Position numbers and translations under genes: made by a program. DNA of 15,270 bases from Sphingomonadaceae bacterium (GTDB lineage: Bacteria; Pseudomonadota; Alphaproteobacteria; Sphingomonadales; Sphingomonadaceae). The stretch lies in NCBI GenBank assembly GCA_016742125.1, contig JACVCM010000028.1:1-15270 (forward strand), given 5' to 3'. A model generated the notes under the pieces. That model was not told the DNA's origin. It was given only the letters and a program-made list of their open reading frames with translations, and did no database searches. Below, piece after piece: positions 7,809 through 14,876 of the stretch; position 1 is the first letter of the stretch; each line of letters opens with the position of its first letter.

Positions 7809-8173
7809 TTCCGGTCCCGCGACATGGTGATGCCGATTGCCTCGCCGTCCTCGGCGATTGCCAGCTTTACGATTTTGACGCTGATGTGGTTGATCCGGAC
7901 ATCGTCCGCAAATAGCCTGTCGATGATATGGTCGGCGACCGCTTCGATCAGGGTGAAGTGCACACCCTCGGGCAGATGCGTTGCCGCCTCCTTCAGCGTC
8001 ATATAGTTTTTTGACGCCTTCAGCGGCGTGTCAGGCGCATAATGATCCGCCATATCGAGGGTCGCGCTGATCGATATTTTCAGCGGCTGGGGAAGGTGCG
8101 TTTCCTGACTGTAAATGCCGGTCAGGACATTGACGACAAGGTCGTGCACTTCAAGGATGAGGCTATCGGCCAT
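7805..8173 (-). CDS. folB: Dihydroneopterin aldolase / FolX-like epimerase
   Basis: This 122-residue protein belongs to the FolB/FolX family, a small tunnel-fold enzyme acting on dihydroneopterin. Family features include VVNVLTGIYSQE (13-24) with the conserved Glu24, the pterin-anchoring segment LIEAVADHIIDRL (75-87; Glu77) and the C-terminal strand VKIVKLAIAEDGEAIGI with Lys103 where FolB has its catalytic Lys. The usual Asp-Tyr motif before the first long helix reads KASKNY here, and the normal KP after the last strand is KL. It may therefore be a divergent aldolase or a FolX-like epimerase. GGGAG lies just before the ATG. It starts 8 bases after the methyltransferase stop and overlaps the reductase start. 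FolB feeds folate, while FolX with FolM makes tetrahydromonapterin. Confidence 0.82.
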   Translation of the reverse strand: MADSLILEVHDLVVNVLTGIYSQETHLPQPLKISISATLDMADHYAPDTPLKASKNYMTLKEAATHLPEGVHFTLIEAVADHIIDRLFADDVRINHISVKIVKLAIAEDGEAIGITMSRDRK

Positions 8174-8181
8174 ATTGCTCC

Positions 8182-9060
8182 CTACCGCGACCAGCGCGCA
8201 AAAATGGCCGTTGGCAGCAGCAGGCCCCTGGCCTTCTCGCGCACCGCCAACTCGCCGAACTCAACCTTACCTTGCAGATCGGAAAAATGCGATTCCAGCA
8301 ACGTGCCCAACGCGAGCGCGGACATCCGCACGGCATAAACTGTCAGGAACAGAAAACGCGAATTTGCGTCAAACAGCTTGCGGCAGTTGCCGATAAGGCC
8401 GGGCAGGTCTTCCTCCAGACGCCACACCTCGCCCTCCGGTCCGCGCCCATATTTGGGCGGATCTAGCAATATGCCGTCATAGCGCTTTCCGCGGCGAACC
8501 TCGCGCGCGACAAATTTTGCGGCATCGTCAACGATCCAGCGGATGGGCCGCTCGCTCATTCCCGAAAGTTCCGCATTCGACCGCGCCTGCGCCACCGACT
8601 TTTTGGAGGCATCGACATGTACCATCTGTGCGCCAGCCGCGGACAAGGCCAGCGTGCCGACGCCCGTATAGCCGAAAAGGTTCATTGCCACCGGCTCTTC
8701 GACATCGGCAATCTTCCCGCGCATCCAGCGCCACACCGGGTCCATATCCGGGAAGAAGCCGAGATGGCGGAAGGGAGTGCAGGAGGCAGTAAAGCTAATC
8801 TCGTCATTCCATATCAGTGGCCAGCCGTCCGTGGGTACGGGCCAGTTGTTGTACCAGCGTCCGCCGCCCTCCTCGTCGGAGCCGGGAATGAACTCCGCAT
8901 CGGCATCCCAATCCTCTTGCGCCGGAGCCCACATCGCCTGCGGTTCGGGACGAATGAACCGGCGGTCCCCATAGCTTTCATATTTGCGACCGTGACCGCT
9001 ATCGATCAGGGGGTAATCGTCGCGCGGTTCGCTGACCAATGTGACGAAATTCGGCTCCAT
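8182..9060 (-). CDS. Class I SAM-dependent methyltransferase, RlmI-like (COG1092 type)
   Basis: This 292-residue protein has a Rossmann methyltransferase domain in its second half. The SAM-binding motif is NLFGYTGVG (127-135), the ribose-binding acidic residue is in VHVDASK (148-154), and the catalytic motif is LDPPKYGRG (199-207). DPPK/DPPxF motifs and the FGYTG form are typical of the RlmI/RlmK rRNA cytosine/guanine methyltransferases. The N-terminal ~100 residues are rich in acidic and aromatic residues and do not look like the PUA domain of E. coli RlmI, so the protein is about 100 residues shorter. The ATG follows the threonine synthase stop by one base. The target is most likely rRNA, but this is family inference. 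Confidence 0.83.
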   Translation of the reverse strand: MEPNFVTLVSEPRDDYPLIDSGHGRKYESYGDRRFIRPEPQAMWAPAQEDWDADAEFIPGSDEEGGGRWYNNWPVPTDGWPLIWNDEISFTASCTPFRHLGFFPDMDPVWRWMRGKIADVEEPVAMNLFGYTGVGTLALSAAGAQMVHVDASKKSVAQARSNAELSGMSERPIRWIVDDAAKFVAREVRRGKRYDGILLDPPKYGRGPEGEVWRLEEDLPGLIGNCRKLFDANSRFLFLTVYAVRMSALALGTLLESHFSDLQGKVEFGELAVREKARGLLLPTAIFARWSR

Positions 9061-9061
9061 T

Positions 9062-10468
9062 TCAGCGAACGGCGCGCTCTAGCACATAATTACGCACAGC
9101 TTCATAGTCACCTGGCAGCACATCGAACCGCTCTTCGCGGTCGAACAGCTGAGCCACTCTACGAGGAAGCGATGGACGAAGGCCAGTCGCACGTTCGACC
9201 GCATCGGGGAATTTGGCGGGATGCGCGGTCGCCAACGTCACGATGGGCACTTCCGCAGCCAGGCCCGCGTTGCGCGCGGCGTGGAGAGCAATCGCACTAT
9301 GCGGGTCGATAATCTCTCCACATGCCTCGTGCGCCCAGCGCATTGCCAGCGCCATTTCATCGGCGTCGGCTCGTGTGCTGGCGAAGAGCGATGCTTTCTT
9401 TCGCATGTCTGCCGACAACACCATTTTGCCCATTTGCTCGAACCATTTCATCCGCGCCGCCGTCGTCGAACCGTCGCGGCCTTCGAGATCAAATAACAGT
9501 CGTTCGAAATTGCTGGATATCTGAATGTCCATCGACGGCGCAGCGGTCGGCGTCACTTCGTCAATGGAGTAATCGCCTTTCGACAGCGCACGGTGCAGGA
9601 TATCGTTGACATTGGTTGCGACAATCAGGCGCTCGACAGGCAACCCCATCTGCGCGGCGACATAGCCGGCGAATACGTCTCCGAAATTGCCGGTAGGGAC
9701 CGAGAAGGCGATCGGCCGTTCCGGCGCGCCCAGGCGCAGGGCAGCGGCAAAATAATAGACCACCTGCGCCATCAGGCGGGCCCAGTTGATCGAGTTCACA
9801 GCCGATAGCGTGAGCGGCCCGTTGACTTCGCGATCGCCGAACATGCGCTTGACCATCGCCTGCGCGTCGTCGAAACTGCCCTGGATGGCAATGTTATGGA
9901 CATTCGGCGCCAATATCGTCGTCATCTGCCGCCGCTGAACATCTGACACACGCTGGTGCGGGTGAAGCATGAAAATCTCGATCTGCTCCCGTCCCGCAAC
10001 TGCATCGATGGCAGCCGATCCCGTATCACCCGATGTGGCACCGACAATGGTCAGCTTCTTGTCGGTACCGGTCAGGAAACGCTCGAACAACTGACCGAGC
10101 AACTGCAGTGCAACATCCTTGAATGCCAATGTCGGGCCGTGGAAAAGTTCGAGCAGGAAGTGCTGGCTATCGAGCTGCTTCAACGGCGTCACCGCGGCAT
10201 GGGCGAACGATCCATAGGCAGCCTTGCACAGTCCCCCAAGCTCGTCTTCGGTCAGCACGCCGGCGGTGAAAGGTGCCATGACCCGGGCAGCGAGATCGAC
10301 GTAGGACAGCCCGCGCATGGCCACGATCTGCCCCGGCGTGAATTGCGGCCAGGTACGCGGCACGTACAGCCCGCCATCGCTGGCAAGCCCGGTCAGCGTC
10401 ACCCCTGAAAAATCCAGCGCGTCGGCATTGCCTCTGGTGCTGATATAATCTTTGCTGTTAATCGCCAT
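9062..10468 (-). CDS. thrC: Threonine synthase
   Basis: This PLP enzyme converts O-phosphohomoserine to threonine, the last step of threonine synthesis. From ATG 10468 the protein has 468 residues and opens MAINSKDYISTRG; the YISTRG segment is the expected N-terminus of the long (class I) bacterial ThrC. A TTG at 10507 would add 13 residues but lies within 3 bases of the preceding gene's stop and has no ribosome-binding site, so I prefer the ATG, although its own Shine-Dalgarno is weak. The PLP lysine is Lys117 in LAFKDVALQ, the phosphate loop is SGDTGSA (146-152), and GNFGDVFAG is the further conserved PLP/substrate motif. It sits 41 bases after the GMC gene and one base before the methyltransferase. 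Length and motifs are normal. Confidence 0.96.
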   Translation of the reverse strand: MAINSKDYISTRGNADALDFSGVTLTGLASDGGLYVPRTWPQFTPGQIVAMRGLSYVDLAARVMAPFTAGVLTEDELGGLCKAAYGSFAHAAVTPLKQLDSQHFLLELFHGPTLAFKDVALQLLGQLFERFLTGTDKKLTIVGATSGDTGSAAIDAVAGREQIEIFMLHPHQRVSDVQRRQMTTILAPNVHNIAIQGSFDDAQAMVKRMFGDREVNGPLTLSAVNSINWARLMAQVVYYFAAALRLGAPERPIAFSVPTGNFGDVFAGYVAAQMGLPVERLIVATNVNDILHRALSKGDYSIDEVTPTAAPSMDIQISSNFERLLFDLEGRDGSTTAARMKWFEQMGKMVLSADMRKKASLFASTRADADEMALAMRWAHEACGEIIDPHSAIALHAARNAGLAAEVPIVTLATAHPAKFPDAVERATGLRPSLPRRVAQLFDREERFDVLPGDYEAVRNYVLERAVR

Positions 10469-10509
10469 AGCGCGCACGCGGTTAGCCGCGACGCCGCTAA
10501 TCCGCAAGA

Positions 10510-12096
10510 TTATTGCAAGTCAGCACGGACGAATTCGGCACATCTTTCACCAATCATGATGCTGGGTGCATTGGTATTGCCGGAAATCAGCCGCGGCATG
10601 ATGCTGGCATCGGCAACATAAAGCCCGTCGAGGCCGCGAAATCTCAGGCGCGGATCTACCACGTCGTCTGCATTTGGCCCCATCCGGCACGTGCCCACTG
10701 GGTGGTAGACCGTGTCGGCCCGGCTGCGGATCAGATTGTCGAGTGCCGCATCGTTGTTGATGTCGACCGGATGCCGGTCCTTGCCACCATAAACTTTGAG
10801 CGAAGGAGCTTCGAAGATCCGGTGCATCTCGCGAACACCGCGCCGCAATGTAGCCATGTCGCGCTCGTCGGTCAGGAAGGCTGGGTCGATGAGTGGTGCC
10901 TTGCGGGCATCGGGCGAGGCAAGGCGGACGGTGCCCCGGCTTTCGGGCCGCAGGACGCAGGCATGGCAGCTGAAACCATGACCTTTGACTTTCGACCGTC
11001 CATGATCCTCCAGCATGGCAGGGACGAAATGATACTGGATATCGGGTGCGGGAAGGTCGGCGCTGGATCGCCAGAACCCGCCTGCCTCGGCAAAGCAGGT
11101 GGTGAGGATACCTGTTCGCTTTGTCCGGTGCTCGAAAAACGCCTTCGCCATGCGTATAGTCCCGGGGATCGAGTCGCCGAAGAAATCCTCTTTCGATTGC
11201 GTTTCGAAGCTCGACACATAATCGATATGGTCCTGCAGGTCTGAACCTACCGCTGGCTTGTCCTGCACAACATCGATTCCCACGCTTTGCAGATGATCTG
11301 CCGGACCGATGCCCGAGAGCATCAATATTTGCGGACTGCCAAACGCGCCTGCCGACAGCACGACCGCGCAGCGTGCCTTGATCGTCCGCTTCCTGCCCCA
11401 ACCCTGCCGGACGATGACGCCGGTGGCACGGCCATTCTCGACCAGGATTTTTTCTGTCAGAGCGCCAGTAATGACTTCCATCCGGTCGCGGGCAGGCCCA
11501 ACATAGGCCCGCGCAGCCGACCACCGCTCGCCGCCCTTTTGTGTTACTTGGTAGAGACCAAAGCCGTCCTGGCTTGCGCCGTTGAAATCGGCGTTAAGCG
11601 GCATCTGCATTTCTGCGGCCGCCTCAACGAAAGCAAGGCTTCCGGGCTGAGGCCAGCGCTGGTCCATAACAGACAGAGGTCCGCCTGTGCCATGAAACGG
11701 ATTGGCGCCACGCTCATTATCTTCGCAGCGTTTGAAAACGGGCAGGACGTCATCATAGGACCAGCCGGTGCAGCCCAGCGCAGCCCAATTGTCATAGTCC
11801 CATTTATGGCCCCGGATATAGACCATGGCATTGATCGCGCTCGACCCGCCGAGCCCGCGCCCGCGCGGTTGATATCCGGTGCGCCCGTTCAGTCCCCTTT
11901 GCGGGACGGTTTCATATTTCCAGTTGGACGAATTGCGGATGAACGGCATGAACCCGGGGGTCTTGATCAGCATATTGTCGTTGCGACCGCCCGCTTCGAC
12001 CAGGCAAACCTTATATCTGCCGCCTTCGGACAGGCGCCCGGCGGCGGCGCTGCCTGCCGAGCCGCCGCCGATGACGATTATGTCGAACTCGTCCAT
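10510..12096 (-). CDS. GMC-family FAD oxidoreductase (choline/alcohol dehydrogenase-like)
   Basis: This 528-residue glucose-methanol-choline family flavoenzyme most resembles choline dehydrogenase (BetA) and long-chain alcohol dehydrogenase (AlkJ). The FAD-binding motif GGGSAG is at 10-15 with Glu34 for the ribose. GMC signature 1, GLGGSSAINAMVYIRG, is at about 81-96. The catalytic HPVGTCRMG begins with His465, and the partner Asn509 lies in SGNTNAPSIMIGE. These match the His/Asn pair of choline oxidase and betaine-type dehydrogenases, so the enzyme should be active. No signal peptide is visible. The start has the best ribosome-binding site in the window, GGAGGAGAGG (12108-12099). It follows the AGMO-like hydroxylase after 64 bases, a gap that could hold its own promoter. 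A fatty or terpenoid alcohol is a plausible substrate by context only. Confidence 0.93.
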   Translation of the reverse strand: MDEFDIIVIGGGSAGSAAAGRLSEGGRYKVCLVEAGGRNDNMLIKTPGFMPFIRNSSNWKYETVPQRGLNGRTGYQPRGRGLGGSSAINAMVYIRGHKWDYDNWAALGCTGWSYDDVLPVFKRCEDNERGANPFHGTGGPLSVMDQRWPQPGSLAFVEAAAEMQMPLNADFNGASQDGFGLYQVTQKGGERWSAARAYVGPARDRMEVITGALTEKILVENGRATGVIVRQGWGRKRTIKARCAVVLSAGAFGSPQILMLSGIGPADHLQSVGIDVVQDKPAVGSDLQDHIDYVSSFETQSKEDFFGDSIPGTIRMAKAFFEHRTKRTGILTTCFAEAGGFWRSSADLPAPDIQYHFVPAMLEDHGRSKVKGHGFSCHACVLRPESRGTVRLASPDARKAPLIDPAFLTDERDMATLRRGVREMHRIFEAPSLKVYGGKDRHPVDINNDAALDNLIRSRADTVYHPVGTCRMGPNADDVVDPRLRFRGLDGLYVADASIMPRLISGNTNAPSIMIGERCAEFVRADLQ

Positions 12097-12098
12097 AT

Positions 12099-12108
12099 CC
12101 TCTCCTCC
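12099..12108 (-). promoter_or_regulatory. Strong ribosome-binding site of the GMC gene
   Basis: GGAGGAGAGG on the minus strand, with the GGAGG core 7 bases before the ATG at 12096, fixes the GMC start. It is much stronger than the sites of the neighbouring genes, which mostly rely on stop-start coupling. Confidence 0.8.
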
Positions 12109-12160
12109 TGCATCGAAGGTTTAAGCAGGCGATTAAATACTGGCAAGAGTGTATATAATG

Positions 12161-13057
12161 CTATTCGGCGGGCTGCTGCTGCCGCTCCAGCCAGCTTGCC
12201 CGGATGCTGTCCGATGTGTCGCGGCTGCCATCGTGGCTCCAGCCCGGCGGTCGCCACATATAGGAAAATTTGTGTCGCCAGGGCGCCGACCAGACATCGC
12301 GGGCAATTCCGATCCATTCGTGAAATACGGCCCACAAAAGGTTGAAGCTGCCCAGTTGTTTGACGATACCGTAGCGGATTTGCTCGCTCTGAACTTCTTC
12401 GGTAAAAGTACCGAACATCCGGTCCCAGATGATGAACGTGCCGGCATAGTTCTTGTCGAGATAACGCGGATTGGTGGCGTGATGGACACGGTGGTGACTC
12501 GGGGTGTTCATGACATATTCGAACCAGCGCGGTAACTTGCCGATTGCTTCCGTATGGATCCAGAACTGGTAGATGAGGTTGATCGCGCCGACGAACAATA
12601 TCATCGCGGGGTGAAAGCCGATGAGCGCCAGCGGGATGCGAAAAATGAAGCTTAGCGCAAAAAATCCGGTCCATGTCTGCCGCAGAGCGGTCGAAAGATT
12701 ATAGTGCTGGCTCGAATGGTGATTGACGTGGCTCGCCCAGAACCAGCGCACGCGGTGGCCGGTGCGATGCGCCCAATAATAAGCGAAATCGTCGGCGACG
12801 AAGCACAGGATGAACGCCCACCAGGCCCAGCCGATCTCAAACAACCGCTGCGCGTATAGCCACATGGCCAGGGTGAAGACGAACGCGCCAGTCAATGCGC
12901 CGGCGACGGTACTACCGGTACCGAGCGCCAGTGAGGTCAGCGTGTCGCGCGGCTCATATTTCTCAGGTGCTTTGCGCCGTGCCCAGAGCATCTCGACAAT
13001 AACGAGGATGACGAACGCCGGGATGGCATAATCCACAGGGCTGAACAGTTCCGGCAT
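12161..13057 (-). CDS. Alkylglycerol-monooxygenase-like membrane di-iron oxygenase (fatty acid hydroxylase superfamily)
   Basis: This 298-residue integral membrane protein of the sterol desaturase/fatty acid hydroxylase superfamily starts at ATG 13057, with AGGTCTGAT before it, one base after the previous gene's stop. An 18-residue upstream extension is rejected. It has hydrophobic segments near 10-25, 45-70, 78-92, 130-148 and 150-167. The His clusters that bind the di-iron centre are HRTGH (97-101), HVNHH (110-114) and SHHRVHH (187-193), plus H168. As I recall animal AGMO (TMEM195), the segments HHSSQHYNLSTALRQ, LIYQFWIHTE, NTPSHHRVHH, DKNYAG and IIWDRMFGTF match almost word for word, which is closer than to sterol desaturases. 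AGMO uses tetrahydrobiopterin and O2 to cleave ether lipids. The AGMO-like reading is strong from motifs; the substrate and cofactor here are inferred. Confidence 0.85.
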   Translation of the reverse strand: MPELFSPVDYAIPAFVILVIVEMLWARRKAPEKYEPRDTLTSLALGTGSTVAGALTGAFVFTLAMWLYAQRLFEIGWAWWAFILCFVADDFAYYWAHRTGHRVRWFWASHVNHHSSQHYNLSTALRQTWTGFFALSFIFRIPLALIGFHPAMILFVGAINLIYQFWIHTEAIGKLPRWFEYVMNTPSHHRVHHATNPRYLDKNYAGTFIIWDRMFGTFTEEVQSEQIRYGIVKQLGSFNLLWAVFHEWIGIARDVWSAPWRHKFSYMWRPPGWSHDGSRDTSDSIRASWLERQQQPAE

Positions 13058-13058
13058 A

Positions 13059-13460
13059 TCAGACCTGCAAATGCCGAAGGCCGGCGGCCCAATATTGTGC
13101 GCGCTCGCCAAGGTTCAGCGTGACAGAGCCAAAGGTGCGTTCGCCAGTACCGACAGTCAGAAAATTCTGGTCGAGCCTGGTTTCGCTATGATTGTCGAGC
13201 AAACGCCCGGCCCATGACGCGCCGTGGCGGCGAACCAGCAGATGTCGACCTTTTGCATCACGCATCAATGCGCCAATTCCGGCTTTGTCGATTGCAATAT
13301 CGACAGGCTCGAAACCGCAAATGACTTCGTCGGCAATGGCGCGCGCTTCGTCCTCGGTGCGAATGCGTACATCGCCGCCTAACTGCCAATGGCGGGCCAG
13401 CCACGCCAGAAAAAGGATGGCGACAATCGAACCGGCAAGCTTGAGCAATTCCGCTGTCAT
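13059..13460 (-). CDS. Small membrane-anchored protein of unknown function
   Basis: This is a 133-residue protein starting MTAELLKLAG at ATG 13460, which overlaps the preceding stop as ATGA; the longer frame to 13673 runs through that gene and is rejected. One hydrophobic helix (about 4-22) is followed by a soluble domain with a DEARAIADEVICGFEP segment, then a segment around LMRDAKGRHLLVRRHG and another at DQNFLTVGTGERTFGSVTLNL. Topology cannot be fixed by eye; a cytoplasmic soluble domain is likely. I think I recognise it as a hypothetical protein conserved among sphingomonads, but no function is known to me. The tight packing between the rhodanese-like gene and the AGMO-like gene (one base to the latter) suggests it works with the membrane oxygenase. 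Confidence 0.85.
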   Translation of the reverse strand: MTAELLKLAGSIVAILFLAWLARHWQLGGDVRIRTEDEARAIADEVICGFEPVDIAIDKAGIGALMRDAKGRHLLVRRHGASWAGRLLDNHSETRLDQNFLTVGTGERTFGSVTLNLGERAQYWAAGLRHLQV

Positions 13461-13888
13461 GAGGAGCGTCCGCGCAGCATGTCCATCATCGAGGTGATCG
13501 GGGTCAGGTCGTACCCGGCATCGGCCGCCTGTTCGGCCAGGACGGCCGGGTGTTCGCCTTGCGATGCCCGCGCCAGCGCCCAGAGCAAGGTCGAACGGGT
13601 TCCGGACCGGCAATAAGCGAGTATTTTTCCATCCGCTTTCTCGATTGCATCGGCCATCGCGCTGACTTGCCACTCGGCAAAGCCCGCATGCGTCACCGGA
13701 ATGGCAACATAGTCAATCCCCGCTGCGCGCGCGGCTGCCTCGATGCTCGCTCCAGGAGTTTGGTCGGTGGACTCGTCATCAGGCCGGTTATTGATGATGA
13801 GGGTAACGCCCGCCTCACGCGCGTCTGCGACGTCCGCTATCGCTATCTGGGGAGCCACGAATATCTTGTCAGTCAGAGTCCGGAACAT
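13457..13888 (-). CDS. TIGR01244-type rhodanese/phosphatase-like protein
   Basis: This 143-residue cytoplasmic protein starts at ATG 13888 (MFRTLTDKIFVAPQ), with TTGGG seven bases upstream; ATG 13894 is the close alternative. A longer frame to 14044 would run across the divergent promoter and the glycosyltransferase start and is rejected. The fold resembles dual-specificity phosphatases (DUF442, TIGR01244 'sulfur transferase'), with INNRPDDES at about 32-40 and an active-site loop CRSGTRS (Cys93 to Ser99). The six-residue C-x4-R loop is that of a rhodanese rather than the C-x5-R of a protein phosphatase. Such domains occur alone or fused to ETHE1-like persulfide dioxygenases and act in sulfide or persulfide handling. 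It overlaps the next gene as ATGA and is first in the long minus-strand gene row. Confidence 0.85.
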   Translation of the reverse strand: MFRTLTDKIFVAPQIAIADVADAREAGVTLIINNRPDDESTDQTPGASIEAAARAAGIDYVAIPVTHAGFAEWQVSAMADAIEKADGKILAYCRSGTRSTLLWALARASQGEHPAVLAEQAADAGYDLTPITSMMDMLRGRSS

Positions 13889-14012
13889 GTTCATACCCAA
13901 TGTAAAATCATGTGAGTCAAAGCATCGCGTTTGCCTTATTTTAATCCGCAATCGATAACAAGGACGGACAAGATGGCGGCGGCTTTGCTTCCATTGGGGC
14001 AATGGCAGGTTT
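13889..14012. promoter_or_regulatory. Divergent promoter region
   Basis: This is a 124-base AT-richer gap between the rhodanese-like gene (leftward) and the glycosyltransferase (rightward). It must contain the promoter for the long minus-strand gene row and one for the glycosyltransferase. A TTGACT hexamer (minus strand, 13919-13914) is present, but no well-spaced -10 partner was found, so promoter positions are not called. Confidence 0.5.
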
Positions 14013-14876
14013 ATGTACAATACACCGCGCATCAGCATCGTCATGCCCGTGTATAACGGCGAAAGCTATCTGGCGGCCGCACTCGAGTCTGTTCTTGCCC
14101 AGGATTTTCCGGACTTCGAACTGATTTGCCTCAATGATGGCTCCCAGGATGCGACGCCCGACATATTGGCCGACTATGCCGCCAGAGATTCCCGGATCAT
14201 CTATCGGGACAACCCCCGGAACATGGGCTTGCCGGCAACACTGAATGCAGGATTTGCAATGGCCAGCGGCGACTATCAAAGCTGGACGAGCGATGACAAC
14301 CTGCTGCGCCCTGACATGCTGTCAACCTTGGCCAATGCGCTTGACGCCGACCCGTCTGTCGCCATCGTTTATGGCGGATACAGCGTGATTGACAGCAATG
14401 GTGCAATACTCCGTTACCAACCGCCGCGAAGTTTGGATGACCGCTGGTTCGGCAACCCGGTCGGCGCGGCGTTCCTGTATCGGCGCGAAGTGACCGCGGC
14501 ATTGGGCGGTTATGATGAAAGCCTGTTCGGTGCCGAAGATTATGATTTCTGGCTACGCGCGGCACGTCGCTTCAAGATGCAAGCCGTCGACCGCGACCTT
14601 TATCTCTACCGGCGGCATGACGCCAGTTTGACCAATCAGAAATCGATGCAGATCAAGGATTTGGTCGCGAGGGTGGTTGTCCGGGAATTGCAGGATGTTA
14701 CAGACAGAAAGTTGCGAGCGAATGCGCTTCTCCACCTGATTCTCCACGATCACGGCAAATTTCGCCTGGCGTTGGTCGGCCGAGCCTTTGCCGCCAGCCC
14801 GATTGCAACGGCCCTGAAACTACCGGCGCTAGGGGTTCATCTGGCCCGTGTACTGGCATCGCAAATACGCGCTTAA
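14013..14876 (+). CDS. Family 2 glycosyltransferase
   Basis: This 287-residue GT-A-fold inverting glycosyltransferase has its catalytic domain in the first ~200 residues. ISIVMPVYNGE (8-18) is the nucleotide-binding strand, Asp42 lies in LNDGSQDAT, and the metal-binding DxD-type motif is SDDN (93-96). The probable catalytic base region is ED (175-176), followed by YDFWLRAARR. The C-terminal 80 residues have no clear transmembrane helix, so the enzyme is cytoplasmic or peripherally bound. AGG lies about 5 bases before the ATG at 14013. The gene stands alone between a divergent gene row and convergent recQ. Its stop overlaps that of recQ in the bases TTAA. It probably adds a sugar to a lipopolysaccharide, exopolysaccharide or other envelope glycan; donor and acceptor cannot be told. 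Confidence 0.9.
   Translation: MYNTPRISIVMPVYNGESYLAAALESVLAQDFPDFELICLNDGSQDATPDILADYAARDSRIIYRDNPRNMGLPATLNAGFAMASGDYQSWTSDDNLLRPDMLSTLANALDADPSVAIVYGGYSVIDSNGAILRYQPPRSLDDRWFGNPVGAAFLYRREVTAALGGYDESLFGAEDYDFWLRAARRFKMQAVDRDLYLYRRHDASLTNQKSMQIKDLVARVVVRELQDVTDRKLRANALLHLILHDHGKFRLALVGRAFAASPIATALKLPALGVHLARVLASQIRA

Noticed and set aside
10469..10507. TTG start of threonine synthase 13 codons upstream
   Set aside because: It has no ribosome-binding site and adds a non-family N-terminus. The ATG at 10468 gives the usual YISTRG opening.
10547..11524. Minus-strand ORF of 325 codons
   Set aside because: It is an out-of-frame reading inside the GMC gene.
11287..12345. Plus-strand ORF of 352 codons
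   Set aside because: It is antisense to the GMC oxidoreductase and the end of the oxygenase gene, has no recognisable motifs, and has the composition of a shadow frame in GC-rich DNA.
13461..13673. 71-residue extension of the small membrane protein
   Set aside because: It is a different frame of the upstream rhodanese-like gene. The ATGA overlap at 13460 marks the start.
13889..14044. N-terminal extension of the rhodanese-like protein, and with it an overlap with the glycosyltransferase start
   Set aside because: The extra residues do not resemble the family, and the DNA is the divergent promoter region. The internal ATG has a spaced ribosome-binding site.
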